Shown here one piece after another: positions 35,378-45,091 of a stretch of DNA of 64,000 nucleotides. The stretch's first letter is position 1; every line of letters begins with the position of its first letter. The translations under genes were made by a program, and so were the position numbers. Below the pieces are notes generated by a model that did no database searches, was not told where the DNA came from, and saw nothing but the letters and a program-made list of their open reading frames with translations. Origin of the DNA: HGM04593 sp045660825 (GTDB lineage Bacteria > Bacteroidota > Bacteroidia > Bacteroidales > Bacteroidaceae); the NCBI GenBank assembly GCA_045660825.1, contig JAZREN010000028.1:26029-90028 (forward strand), given 5' to 3'.

Positions 35378-36514
35378 TTATCTATTCTTGTACATGTCGT
35401 CATAATACTTCTCATACTCACCACTGGTGATGTTGTCCATCCACTCCTGATTGTCAAGGTACCAACGCACGGTCTTTTCAATACCCTCCTCGAACTGCAG
35501 GCTTGGCTCCCAACCAAGTTCCTTCTGCAACTTGGTGGAGTCTATGGCATAGCGCATGTCATGTCCGGCACGGTCGGTAACGTATGTGATGAGGTCGAGC
35601 GATGCACCCTCAGGGTTGCCCAGCAAGCGGTCAACGGTCTTGATGATTACCTTAATGATATCGATGTTCTTCCACTCGTTGAAACCACCGATGTTATAAG
35701 TATCGGCAGTATTACCATTGTGGAAAATCACATCGATTGCACGTGCATGGTCAACGACGTAGAGCCAGTCGCGTACGTTCTCGCCTTTGCCATACACTGG
35801 CAGCGGCTTGCGCTGACGGATATTGTTGATGAACAACGGTATCAGTTTCTCGGGGAACTGATAAGGACCGTAGTTGTTTGAGCAGTTGGTGACAATTGTG
35901 GGCATGCCGTATGTGTCGTGGAATGCACGAACGAAGTGATCGCTGCTCGCCTTTGAAGCCGAATAAGGGCTGTGTGGGTTGTACTTTGTTGTCTCGTAGA
36001 AGAAATCATCGCCATAGGCAAGGTGATGCTCGCCCGATGACGCCGTTGTTGTGAACGGTGGTTCAATACCCTCGGGGTGGTTCATCTCGAGCGCGCCGTA
36101 GACCTCATCGGTTGAGATATGATAGAAACGCTTGCCCTCATATTTCTCGGGCAACGATTCCCAATAGAGCTTTGCAGCCTGCAGGAGTGAGAGCGTTCCT
36201 ATCACATTGGTACGTGCAAAGGTAAATGGGTCCTTGATTGAGCGGTCAACATGGCTCTCGGCAGCAAGGTGAATGATGCCGTCAACTTTATGTTCTATCA
36301 TAAGATTATACATCGCATCAAAGTCGCAGATATCGGCCTTAACGAATGTATAGTTGGGCATATCCTCAATATCCCTGAGGTTCGCGAGATTACCCGCATA
36401 TGTAAGTTTGTCTACGTTGATGATGTGATACTCGGGGTACTTGTTTACAAGCAGGCGCACAACGTGGCTGCCGATGAATCCGGCACCTCCGGTAACAATT
36501 ATACTGCGTTTCAT
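35378..36514 (-). CDS. rfbB: dTDP-glucose 4,6-dehydratase
   Basis: A 378-residue NAD-dependent SDR enzyme, the second step of dTDP-L-rhamnose synthesis. The nucleotide-binding GGAGFIGSH is at the N-terminus; the active site shows HISTDEVYG and YSASKASSDH (YxxxK). It is the last gene of rfbA-C-D-B, 11 bases after rfbD. It is slightly longer than the roughly 355 residues of the E. coli enzyme because of an insert around TTASSGEHHLAYGDDFFYET, which I recall as usual in Bacteroidales. Confidence 0.97.
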   Translation of the reverse strand: MKRSIIVTGGAGFIGSHVVRLLVNKYPEYHIINVDKLTYAGNLANLRDIEDMPNYTFVKADICDFDAMYNLMIEHKVDGIIHLAAESHVDRSIKDPFTFARTNVIGTLSLLQAAKLYWESLPEKYEGKRFYHISTDEVYGALEMNHPEGIEPPFTTTASSGEHHLAYGDDFFYETTKYNPHSPYSASKASSDHFVRAFHDTYGMPTIVTNCSNNYGPYQFPEKLIPLFINNIRQRKPLPVYGKGENVRDWLYVVDHARAIDVIFHNGNTADTYNIGGFNEWKNIDIIKVIIKTVDRLLGNPEGASLDLITYVTDRAGHDMRYAIDSTKLQKELGWEPSLQFEEGIEKTVRWYLDNQEWMDNITSGEYEKYYDDMYKNR

Positions 36515-36525
36515 AAAATCCTATA

Positions 36526-37395
36526 TTATTTGTTTGTAGCCTTTATCCTTTTTATACAATACTCCATGGACTCACGCCAATGCGGTATGTCAATGTCGAA
36601 AGTTGCCTTAATTTTTGTCTTGTCGAGCACGGAGTATGGCGGGCGTGTAACCGGCGAAGGGAATTCACTGCTGTGGCATGGATTGATGCGACAACCTGTG
36701 TTACCGGCAACTGCAGCAATCTCAACGGCAAAGTCATACCATGAACACACTCCTTCGTTCGAGAAATGATATATACCCTCGTTACCCTCGTATACGCCAG
36801 CCTCAATTATAGAGAATATCGCAAGTGCCAGGTCACCGGCATATGTTGGAGTACCCACTTGGTCAAACACCACATTCAGTTGCTCCTTTTCGGCCGTGAG
36901 TCGGAGCATCGTTTTGAGGAAGTTGTTTCCGAACTCACTATACAACCACGCTGTGCGGAAAATGAGCGCCTTACATCCGCTTTCAAGAATTGCCTGCTCG
37001 CCATGTAACTTGGTTTTGCCATAGACTCCAAGTGGGTTCAACGGCATATCCTCGGTGCGCGGCGTGTTACCCTCGCTGCCGAACACATAGTCTGTCGACA
37101 CATGGAACAATGTTCCACCTACCTCTTTCATTGCAGTTGCAAGATTTGCCACAGCTGTTGCATTAATAAGTTCGGCAGTAGCCTCATCACTCTCGGCCTT
37201 GTCCACATTGGTATATGCCGCACAATTTATAATCGCATCTATCGAATAGTGCTTTGCAACATACATCACAGCATCGGCATTTGTGATGTCCAGTTCGGCT
37301 ACATCAGTGAAGATATAGTTGTTTGGAGACACAGCGCCAAGACGTCGCATCTCACAACCCAACTGTCCGTTAGCACCTGTTACAAGTATATTCAT
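36526..37395 (-). CDS. rfbD: dTDP-4-dehydrorhamnose reductase
   Basis: A 289-residue SDR reductase and last enzyme of dTDP-L-rhamnose synthesis. It shows TGANGQLG for cofactor binding, STDYVFGSEG, YGKTKLHGE with the catalytic Tyr and Lys, and FRTAWLYSEFGNNF. It lies 14 bases after rfbC and 11 before rfbB, within the operon. Confidence 0.97.
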   Translation of the reverse strand: MNILVTGANGQLGCEMRRLGAVSPNNYIFTDVAELDITNADAVMYVAKHYSIDAIINCAAYTNVDKAESDEATAELINATAVANLATAMKEVGGTLFHVSTDYVFGSEGNTPRTEDMPLNPLGVYGKTKLHGEQAILESGCKALIFRTAWLYSEFGNNFLKTMLRLTAEKEQLNVVFDQVGTPTYAGDLALAIFSIIEAGVYEGNEGIYHFSNEGVCSWYDFAVEIAAVAGNTGCRINPCHSSEFPSPVTRPPYSVLDKTKIKATFDIDIPHWRESMEYCIKRIKATNK

Positions 37396-37409
37396 CTTAA
37401 ATATTTTTC

Positions 37410-37979
37410 TTAATAGAGTTTTTCGTTATAGTCAAAAAGATAAGCGGCATCACAGAGACACTTGCTCAACTTGTCCTTCTCCGAGAGCAACACCTTGTCA
37501 GCAGGTATTCTCCAATCGATAGCAAGTTGCGGGTCGTTCCACGCAACAGAACCTTCGCTCTCCTTATTATAGAAATTGTCGCACTTATACTGGAACACAG
37601 CCTCAGGGGTGAGCACGGCAAAGCCATGGGCAAAGCCACGTGGAACAAAGAACTGACGATGGTTCTCCTCGGAGAGTTCAACAGCCACATACTTGCCGAA
37701 TGTGGGCGACCCCCTGCGTATGTCCACAGCAACATCAAGCACAGCGCCCTTTATGCAACGCACAAGCTTGCTTTGGCAATATGGAGGTTTCTGAAAATGA
37801 AGACCACGCAACACACCATATGACGACTTTGACTGGTTGTCCTGTACAAAGGTCGTGTGACACACCTTCTCCTCGAACTCACGTTGCGAGAACGATTCAT
37901 AGAAATAACCTCTATCGTCCTTGAAAATGCGTGGCTCAATGATTACCACGCCATCTATCTCTGTCTTTATTACTTCCAT
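37410..37979 (-). CDS. rfbC: dTDP-4-dehydrorhamnose 3,5-epimerase
   Basis: A 189-residue cupin-fold epimerase, the third step of the pathway. Seen are IEPRIFKDDRGYFYE, VLRGLHFQKPP with the catalytic His, and FVPRGFAHGFAVL. It starts 5 bases after rfbA ends, and the length is normal. Confidence 0.97.
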   Translation of the reverse strand: MEVIKTEIDGVVIIEPRIFKDDRGYFYESFSQREFEEKVCHTTFVQDNQSKSSYGVLRGLHFQKPPYCQSKLVRCIKGAVLDVAVDIRRGSPTFGKYVAVELSEENHRQFFVPRGFAHGFAVLTPEAVFQYKCDNFYNKESEGSVAWNDPQLAIDWRIPADKVLLSEKDKLSKCLCDAAYLFDYNEKLY

Positions 37980-37984
37980 TGCTA

Positions 37985-38887
37985 TCAGTCTATGTTTGCT
38001 CCAAAGTTCTCTACGTCGTTTATTACCTTGAGCAGATATTGTCCATACTGGTTCTTTATCATCGGCTGTGCTATCTCACGCAGACGGTCGGCAGTAATCC
38101 AACCCTTGCGGTATGCAATACCCTCAAGACATGCGATTTTCAAGCCCTGTCGTTTCTCAATCACCTCGACAAAGATTGATGCCTCAGCCAGTGAGTCGTG
38201 CGTACCTGTATCAAGCCATGCAAAGCCACGCTGCAGTGTCTGCACCTTCAGCTCGCCATCGGATAGGAAATGCTGGTTAACTGTTGTTATCTCCAATTCT
38301 CCGCGTGCCGAAGGCTTGATATTCTTTGCAACCTCGACAACCTTGTTGGGATAGAAGTACAATCCCACCACTGCATAGTTCGATTTGGGTGCAGCGGGTT
38401 TCTCTTCGATGGAAAGACAGTTGCCATCCTTGTCGAACTCGGCCACGCCGTAGCGCTCGGGGTCGTTCACCCAATATCCGAACACTGTTGCCTTGCTCTC
38501 TTCATCGGCATTACGCACTGCCTCCTTGAGCAATCTAGTAAAATCGGCACCGTGGAAGATGTTGTCGCCCAGCACAAGGCAAACAGAGTCATTGCCGATA
38601 AACTCCTCACCAATAATGAATGCCTGCGCCAAGCCGTCGGGCGAAGGTTGCTCGGCATACTCAAAGCGTACGCCATAGTCGCTGCCGTCACCAAGTAGAC
38701 GCTTGAACGAAGGCAAATCATTTGGTGTGGATATAATAAGAATTTCCCTTATGCCGGCAAGCATGAGCACCGAGATTGGATAATAGATCATCGGTTTGTC
38801 ATATATGGGCAACAACTGTTTGCTCACTCCTTTTGTTATCGGATAAAGGCGTGTACCCGAGCCACCGGCAAGAACAATTCCTTTCAT
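37985..38887 (-). CDS. rfbA: Glucose-1-phosphate thymidylyltransferase
   Basis: A 300-residue nucleotidyltransferase that makes dTDP-glucose from dTTP and glucose 1-phosphate and so opens the rhamnose pathway. The signature GGSGTRLYPITKGVSKQLLP, the LVLGDNIFHG metal site and the VVGLYFYP segment are present. It follows the DUF4836 gene by 19 bases with no terminator seen between them, so read-through from the beta-galactosidase region is possible. Confidence 0.97.
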   Translation of the reverse strand: MKGIVLAGGSGTRLYPITKGVSKQLLPIYDKPMIYYPISVLMLAGIREILIISTPNDLPSFKRLLGDGSDYGVRFEYAEQPSPDGLAQAFIIGEEFIGNDSVCLVLGDNIFHGADFTRLLKEAVRNADEESKATVFGYWVNDPERYGVAEFDKDGNCLSIEEKPAAPKSNYAVVGLYFYPNKVVEVAKNIKPSARGELEITTVNQHFLSDGELKVQTLQRGFAWLDTGTHDSLAEASIFVEVIEKRQGLKIACLEGIAYRKGWITADRLREIAQPMIKNQYGQYLLKVINDVENFGANID

Positions 38888-38906
38888 AAATATATTGTCT
38901 TAATAA

Positions 38907-40484
38907 TTAGAATCCACCATTCTGTACAACGATGCTGATTATTTTATCGGTCAAATATTTCAATGAATTAACGCTATCGTCGTTGACATTCAACCTTGAC
39001 TCATAGCTGTACAAGTTGAAATCGAGAGTAAAGCTCTTGAGCATATCCAGAACTTCAAAAAGTACCTTGACATCGCTTGAACTATCGTTGCGCATGTATA
39101 CCAACGCCGCGTCACGTGCCGGTTTGAAATCAACCATCAAGTTACCCATTGAGTCAAACTGTCCGTTTTTCTTAATGTTGTCTGCAAGTGGTTTCAACTC
39201 ACCTGTTGCGCATATTTCATTGTAGAGATTTTCGGGCAACAGCATAATGACGCCATTCTTATACATCAGATAATAGTCACTACCCTTTGTTACAGTCTCG
39301 TACTCATAGGTATAGTAGTTGTACTGCTCGCGCTTGTTGACATTCAGTGCATATACATCGCTATCGACGATAGTTGCGTCACACTCTGAATTGACAATAG
39401 AAACAAGCATATCGAACACAAGACGGTCATTGCAATCAACAACCACCATTCCTTGAATGTTCTCGACATCATCACCATCGACCCAAGAAGCAGCTGTATA
39501 CTCACCGCTCAATGCCTTTAGAATCTCCTTGGCTGTGTCTTCTGTAATTCCATTTTCCTCAAGCATCTCCTTAACGTCAGCCGACTCAAGAAGTTTGTCT
39601 GCCGAAGTCAAATCAAGATTGCAGTTGAACACAGCAAAGCTGTTCGCCGGAATATAACCGAAATGACGTCGGGTTGGCTTCTTCATCAGTTTGTCAAGAG
39701 CCTCACGAGACTCTTCGGGCATGTCAACGTAAACATTTTGGCATGCATATCCATTCTCAAAATTAGCTGCTGAATACATCACACAACCCTTCAACATCTT
39801 GATATAGGGCTCAAACTCAGGCTCAACCTCTCCGCTGCGGATAAGTTCCTTAGCATAGGCACCCAAATCATAAACCGCAGCCTGGTCATCATCACCTTCA
39901 AAGAGTTTCTCGAATCTCTTGTCGTTCACTGCCATATCATCGCCTGCAAGTTCAGTATATGTTGCAATATCGGCATATCTGTCATCAACCACAACAATCA
40001 ATTTATCTGAGTCATATGCACACGCCACCTCGTCTTCACCTGTAACAATGTGCTTCATGCCATCTTGCTCTACGACCTTAATTTCACCCATGCCGAATGT
40101 CTGCAAGGCATTCTCAAAAGCGTCTGCATCCTCCATATCCATAGCAATGACCACCCTTACAGGATCGACATTTGTGACCGCAAGATACATAGGTGCATTG
40201 ACATTGACACCCGATGCTGCTGGGTTGTCATATATATTCTGCAATAAAGGCCTCATATTCTCGGGTAGACTGCCTATTCCAATTCCTGCAGCACCTTTTA
40301 TAAAAGTATTGCCAAGTATCTCCGACTCGTCAAGGAATTTTCCAAGATCCATCTTTACAATTGCCAATGAATTGTCTGGCAATACTTTCACATAAGCCTC
40401 GCTTCCACTCTTCTTGCCACTGCATGCTGCTAGTAGCAGCACGCAGAGCATAGAAATTACCGGTATTATATGTTTTCTTTTCAT
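38907..40484 (-). CDS. DUF4836-family lipoprotein
   Basis: A 525-residue lipoprotein with signal MKRKHIIPVISMLCVLLLAAC and the lipid-modified Cys at residue 21. The mature protein begins AYVKVLPDNSLAIVKMDLGKFLDES and has repeated strand-helix units (PMYLAVTNVDPVRVVIAMD; FGYIPANSFAVFNCNLD). This matches the DUF4836 proteins of Bacteroidales as I know them. No catalytic motif is evident. It lies 30 bases after the beta-galactosidase gene and 19 before rfbA on the same strand. Its function is unknown; it is probably at the periplasmic side of the outer membrane. Confidence 0.82.
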   Translation of the reverse strand: MKRKHIIPVISMLCVLLLAACSGKKSGSEAYVKVLPDNSLAIVKMDLGKFLDESEILGNTFIKGAAGIGIGSLPENMRPLLQNIYDNPAASGVNVNAPMYLAVTNVDPVRVVIAMDMEDADAFENALQTFGMGEIKVVEQDGMKHIVTGEDEVACAYDSDKLIVVVDDRYADIATYTELAGDDMAVNDKRFEKLFEGDDDQAAVYDLGAYAKELIRSGEVEPEFEPYIKMLKGCVMYSAANFENGYACQNVYVDMPEESREALDKLMKKPTRRHFGYIPANSFAVFNCNLDLTSADKLLESADVKEMLEENGITEDTAKEILKALSGEYTAASWVDGDDVENIQGMVVVDCNDRLVFDMLVSIVNSECDATIVDSDVYALNVNKREQYNYYTYEYETVTKGSDYYLMYKNGVIMLLPENLYNEICATGELKPLADNIKKNGQFDSMGNLMVDFKPARDAALVYMRNDSSSDVKVLFEVLDMLKSFTLDFNLYSYESRLNVNDDSVNSLKYLTDKIISIVVQNGGF

Positions 40485-40514
40485 ATTCGATAGTCAAATT
40501 GGTCAAACAATATA

Positions 40515-43500
40515 TTATTCTTTAATGAGCTCAAACTCGGCGCCAGATGCAAAATCCTGGCCATTCTGCGAGCTTGTAGCTGTGAAGCGTACGAAACGTG
40601 CCTTCACCGGAGCCTTGAAGAGAACTGTCTGCTTGTCGGCACTGTATGGGAACTCACCCTCAACGATAGGCTCACTCCAGTTCTTGCCGTCGGCGCTAAT
40701 CTGAATCTTGTAGCCCTTTACATTACCATTGTTGCCACCATCCTGACGAGGCATATACTTGAAGCCCTTGATTGTAACCTCCTCGTTTGCATCAAAGTCA
40801 ATCCAGTGAGGATAGTTGGCAACGGTTACAGAGTACATTGTGTGCCACATTGTTGATGGGTCGCCATCGAGCATCTTCTCGGCACCGGAACCCGGCTCAA
40901 GGCTTGAGCAGAAAGCAACAGTAACAGGGATTGATGTAACAGCCTCGTAAGCATATGTTGCGGCAAGTTTTGGAGTAGCCTTCTCCCATACGGTGATTGT
41001 ACCACCCTTGCTCATGTCAACAGGAGCTGTGTAAAGAGTCTTCTTGCCGTTCTTGCCAACTTTGTAATAAATCTCGGCACCATCCTTAGCGCAAGACATT
41101 GTAACAGTACCGCGCATGTCACGCTTGAGGACTACAGGGATAACACCCGATGCAGCAACGTTTGCAAGCTGCTCATAGTTGTCACCGGCCTTTACAGGAC
41201 GCATGATGAAACCAACTGTGTTGTCACCAGATTTCACAAGGTCGTGCTCAAGTGGACCACCCTGGCCACAGCTGTTACCGCCAAGACCATTTACCTTTGC
41301 ATCAAGGTGCAACCATGTACCCGATGAAGCAGGCAACTGATATGGGTGCGCAGCCTCTGTAAGTTCAACGTCGTTCCAAGGCAATGCAGTTGTTGAAAGA
41401 GCGCCTGTAGAAACGAACATCACACCATTACCCGCAGCGTTTGTCAATGTAGCCCAACGTACCTCCTCGCGGTTTGCCATATCCTGTGGTTTTGGGAAAT
41501 GTACGAACTGCTCGGCAACAGTGCTATTGTACTGCTGTATGAACGCACCTGTGCGGCGGTCGTTATAGTTGTTCCATGGGCCACGGCCATAGTATGTATA
41601 CTGGTCAAGATTCTTTGGCAACTGCAACAGATAACCCACACGTGCAAGAGCAACTGCTGCGTCGCTACCGGTCACTGAGCTGTTGAGCTCGATAGAACCA
41701 TCGGGGTAGATTGTCCATATTCTGTTAGAGATGAAGTGGAACTCATTCTCGCCGAACTCGCGTGCATCACTCTGGAGAGTGAAGCTGTTATCCTCGTTCT
41801 TCACACGGCGTCCTGGGTGTTTAGCCTGTGAGCGTACAATGTACTGGAGTACGATTGTACCGTCGGCATTCTTCTGTGACACGAATGATGTAACGACATC
41901 CTCCAGGTTGTACAAACCAAGAGCAAACCAACGGTTCCATGCCCATATGTCATTGTCAACAGGAGCACGGTAGCCACTGAGTGTCATTGAGCTACCCTTC
42001 TCGAATACAGTCTCTGTACCATATACAACATTCTCGAATACACCGGTCTTGTTGTTGAACACAACAGTAAAACCGTCACCTGCAATTGTTGTGGTAGCGT
42101 CAGACTTATTCTCTGTCATTGTCATCTTCACACCGCTCTTGGCAACATCGGCAAGAAGTGCAGCCTTCACTGCATCCTGGAGTTTCAACTGCTCCTCCAT
42201 CTGTGCATACCCCTTCTTTGCCCAAGGCATATCCTTCTTGAGCAGGAACTGCACCTTAACGAAATACTCCTTGTCGGCAGCAAAGTTCGCATTGTTGAAC
42301 TTGAGTTTGAATGTCTTTGCAGTGCGTGGAGCAATCTTCATGTCGGGCATGTAGTAAGAGTCAATCTGCTTACCGTTCTCCCAAAGAGAAACCTTCACGT
42401 CAAGGTCGCACAAGCAGTTGAAGTAACGCTTGTTGAAGATTTCAACCTCGCCGTTCTCAAGCATCTTCACGCCAACGTTCTGGTAAACCTTCTTCACCTC
42501 ATAGTAAAGTGGTTTTGGAGAGTGGTCGGGAAATACGACACCGTTCATACAGAATGTGTGGTCGTTAGGACGGTCACCGAAGTCACCACCGTAAGCCATA
42601 TACTTGTCGCCGGTTTTTGGGTCAACGTTCCAGAAAGCCTGGTCAGCCCAGTCCCAGATAGCACCACCAATGAAGAAGTTGGTGCTTTCGATAGCCTCCC
42701 AATAGTCGATGAGGTTACCGCCCGCATTACCCATTGAGTGAGCATACTCAGATATGTGGAAAGGATAAACGATATTCATCTTACCCTTTACAGCCTCGCG
42801 TGTCCAACCGATTGAAGGATACTGGTTAGAACCCATATCCACGATATTGTTGTTGCGTTCATACTGTACAGGACGTGAAGCGTCGAAAGCCTTCAATGCC
42901 TTGTAAGCCTTAACGAAGTTCTCACCCGGACCGGCCTCGTTACCGAGAGACCAGATGCAGACAGCCGGGCTGTTGATTGTAGCGTGCGCCATCTCCATTA
43001 CACGTGCAACGTGTGCATTTGTAAATTCAGGAACGTGAGAAAGCGACTCCTTGCCATAGTAGTACTCGGGGCTCTCGATGTTAGCCTCGTCCTCGAGGTA
43101 GATACCGTATTTGTCGCAGAGATAGTACCAGTATGGAGCATCGGGATAGTGGGCGTTACGTACGTGGTTGATGTTACCCTGGAGCATAAGCATAACCTCC
43201 TTGGTCATCTGCTCGCGTGTCACGGCATGACCTCTCTCAAGGTTGCTCTCGTGACGGTTCACACCCTTCATCTTTATGGGCTTGCCGTTCAGGTAGTAGT
43301 AACGGCCTGCGAGACCGAACTCATCCTCAGATGCCTTTGTATCACGGATTTCAACCTCGCGGAAACCGAAGTATGTAGACGCAATCTCCACCGCATTACC
43401 CTTCTTGTCGAGCAAAGAAACAACCAATGTGTAACGGTTTGGCTCCTCGGCACTCCACTTTGCAGGGTCTGCTACAGGGATATCAAGTTTCAAAGTCTTT

Positions 43501-44567
43501 GTCTTGCCGGCAACGAGCTCGTCAAGCGCAACAACCTTTGATGCACCCTCAACAATCTCGTTATCGTCGCTGTAGAGAGCATTCTTATAGAGTTGCGCCT
43601 TTACCTGATATTTCTTAGCCTTCTTTGCAGTGAGGTTACGCACGTCAACCTCAATGTTTGCAACAGCATCCTTGTACTGCGCATCAAGATCGGTACGTAC
43701 GCGGATGTCGCGCAACTCTACAGGGTTTGTTGCAGTCAAAGAAACAGTGCGGAAGATACCTGGGAGGCGGAACATATCCTGCGCCTCAAGGAACGAAGCG
43801 TCGCTGTTACGGTAAACCTCAACAGCCACAACATTCTCACCCTCAACAAGATACTTTGTAATGTTAAAAGCAGCCAAGTTGCGTGAATTCTTTGAGAAAC
43901 CCACGTACTTACCGTTGATCCAGAGATAGAAGAAAGGGTCGACACCGTCGAAGTTGATATAGACTTCACGACCCTCCCAGTTTGCGGGCACAGTGAATGT
44001 GCGACGGTAAGAACCAACCTCGTTGCGGTGCTTGTATGTCGTATGGTGCTGTGCGGGCTCGCGCATCACACCACCCTTCCAGTCACCCACAGCAACCTGG
44101 TGCTTGAAGATAACAGGCTGGTTAACATAGATTGGTGTACCATACTTCTGCGAGCCGTCGGCCTGCAAGCCATAGACGTTCCAGTTCATTGGAACCTGGA
44201 CCTTATCCCAAGCAGACACATCGTAGTCGGTCTTAAAGAAATCCACAGGACGCTCCCATGGGTTTGCAACCCAATTAAAACTCCATGTACCATCGAGCGA
44301 CATGTAATACTCGCTATTCTCGGGCAACACCTTGCGTGCAGCCTCAACATTGTCAAATGTAAAGAACCAAGCTTTGGGCTGCTCCTTATTGAGAGCAAGT
44401 TCCTCGGGCGATTCCCACTCGACAAGGCCTGCCGCCTGTCCCTTAACGTAGCCATAACCGCGGGGAGCCTCTACGTCACCGTAAGCAAACCCCTTGAGGT
44501 TCTGTGCTGTAACAGTCATTGAAAGCGAAAAAGCCGCCAACAACGCCATAACGAATTGTTTTTTCAT
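40515..44567 (-). CDS. Exported GH2 beta-galactosidase with C-terminal chitobiase-like and F5/8 type C domains
   Basis: A 1350-residue glycoside hydrolase of family 2, LacZ type, with a signal peptide (MKKQFVMALLAAFSLSMTVTAQ). The sugar-binding and Ig-like domains come first. The TIM barrel follows with NRHE at about 437-440, the acid/base Glu544 in SLGNEAGPG, and the nucleophile Glu607 in FHISEYAHSMGN. The beta-galactosidase small-chain domain spans about 850-1110. Then come a chitobiase C-terminal-like segment (about 1135-1200) and an F5/8 type C domain (about 1215-1345). There is no T9SS tail, so it is probably periplasmic or lipid-free secreted. Good promoter upstream. It likely acts on galactoside-containing glycans. 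Confidence 0.94.
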   Translation of the reverse strand: MKKQFVMALLAAFSLSMTVTAQNLKGFAYGDVEAPRGYGYVKGQAAGLVEWESPEELALNKEQPKAWFFTFDNVEAARKVLPENSEYYMSLDGTWSFNWVANPWERPVDFFKTDYDVSAWDKVQVPMNWNVYGLQADGSQKYGTPIYVNQPVIFKHQVAVGDWKGGVMREPAQHHTTYKHRNEVGSYRRTFTVPANWEGREVYINFDGVDPFFYLWINGKYVGFSKNSRNLAAFNITKYLVEGENVVAVEVYRNSDASFLEAQDMFRLPGIFRTVSLTATNPVELRDIRVRTDLDAQYKDAVANIEVDVRNLTAKKAKKYQVKAQLYKNALYSDDNEIVEGASKVVALDELVAGKTKTLKLDIPVADPAKWSAEEPNRYTLVVSLLDKKGNAVEIASTYFGFREVEIRDTKASEDEFGLAGRYYYLNGKPIKMKGVNRHESNLERGHAVTREQMTKEVMLMLQGNINHVRNAHYPDAPYWYYLCDKYGIYLEDEANIESPEYYYGKESLSHVPEFTNAHVARVMEMAHATINSPAVCIWSLGNEAGPGENFVKAYKALKAFDASRPVQYERNNNIVDMGSNQYPSIGWTREAVKGKMNIVYPFHISEYAHSMGNAGGNLIDYWEAIESTNFFIGGAIWDWADQAFWNVDPKTGDKYMAYGGDFGDRPNDHTFCMNGVVFPDHSPKPLYYEVKKVYQNVGVKMLENGEVEIFNKRYFNCLCDLDVKVSLWENGKQIDSYYMPDMKIAPRTAKTFKLKFNNANFAADKEYFVKVQFLLKKDMPWAKKGYAQMEEQLKLQDAVKAALLADVAKSGVKMTMTENKSDATTTIAGDGFTVVFNNKTGVFENVVYGTETVFEKGSSMTLSGYRAPVDNDIWAWNRWFALGLYNLEDVVTSFVSQKNADGTIVLQYIVRSQAKHPGRRVKNEDNSFTLQSDAREFGENEFHFISNRIWTIYPDGSIELNSSVTGSDAAVALARVGYLLQLPKNLDQYTYYGRGPWNNYNDRRTGAFIQQYNSTVAEQFVHFPKPQDMANREEVRWATLTNAAGNGVMFVSTGALSTTALPWNDVELTEAAHPYQLPASSGTWLHLDAKVNGLGGNSCGQGGPLEHDLVKSGDNTVGFIMRPVKAGDNYEQLANVAASGVIPVVLKRDMRGTVTMSCAKDGAEIYYKVGKNGKKTLYTAPVDMSKGGTITVWEKATPKLAATYAYEAVTSIPVTVAFCSSLEPGSGAEKMLDGDPSTMWHTMYSVTVANYPHWIDFDANEEVTIKGFKYMPRQDGGNNGNVKGYKIQISADGKNWSEPIVEGEFPYSADKQTVLFKAPVKARFVRFTATSSQNGQDFASGAEFELIKE

Positions 44568-44632
44568 AAAATAGTTATTTATAATTAATATTAATAATTT
44601 TCACACAACGCGCACATGCGTTGAAACTTTTG

Positions 44633-44663
44633 TAAAGTTAACACATATTTTGCAAAAAACAAA
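44633..44663 (-). promoter_or_regulatory. Promoter of the beta-galactosidase gene
   Basis: On the minus strand TTTG (44663-44660), 19 bases, then TAACTTTA (44640-44633), one base off TAnnTTTG. The leader is about 60 bases. Confidence 0.65.
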
Positions 44664-44810
44664 AGAAATCGCCCACACAAGTTCCACCACTGAAACAAAA
44701 GAAGAAAAGAGCCACACCATGCAGCGCCCCATTATGGTAAATTTTATTTACACCCCAAAAACAACACATATAAAAAAGACAGGCCACCAGCCCGTCCACA
44801 ATCAGATACA

Positions 44811-44840
44811 AAAAATGAGACCTTTTTAGGCCTCATTTTT
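44811..44840 (-). terminator. Terminator of the histone H1-like gene
   Basis: AAAAATGAG at 44811-44819 pairs with CTCATTTTT at 44832-44840, extended by CC/GG around a mismatch. On the minus strand it lies 20 bases after the stop and ends in a T-run. Confidence 0.8.
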
Positions 44841-44859
44841 GTCTTCACTGCCGAAGGAA

Positions 44860-45033
44860 TTACTTAGCAGCCTCGAGAGAAGCCTTACGGAAAGCCTTCA
44901 TAGCCTTCTCAAGCTCCAAAGAAGCCTTACGTGCACGTGTACCGGCAGCCTTGTTACCCTTCTCAGCCTGAGCTGTTGCATCAGCTGCAAAAGCAGCATA
45001 AACCTCTTCAATCTTTGCGATAAGTTCTTTCAT
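44860..45033 (-). CDS. Histone H1-like small basic protein
   Basis: A 57-residue protein, read from the ATG complementary to 45031-45033, starting MKELIAKIEEVYAAF and ending SLEAAK. It is rich in Ala and Lys, with KGNKAAGTRARKASLELEKAMKAFRKAS forming a basic amphipathic helix; that span is described here as residues 25-52. This is the Hc1/histone H1-like family common in Bacteroidota, thought to bind DNA in the nucleoid. It has an exact TATCTTTG box and a terminator and is monocistronic. The codon choice suggests high expression. Confidence 0.9.
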   Translation of the reverse strand: MKELIAKIEEVYAAFAADATAQAEKGNKAAGTRARKASLELEKAMKAFRKASLEAAK

Positions 45034-45064
45034 AATACTTTCTGTTATTTAAGTTAACGATGCA

Positions 45065-45091
45065 CAAAGATAACAAAATTTGGAATAACAA
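45065..45091 (-). promoter_or_regulatory. Promoter of the histone H1-like gene
   Basis: On the minus strand TTG (45091-45089), 16 bases, then TATCTTTG (45072-45065), an exact -7 box 31 bases before the ATG. Confidence 0.65.
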
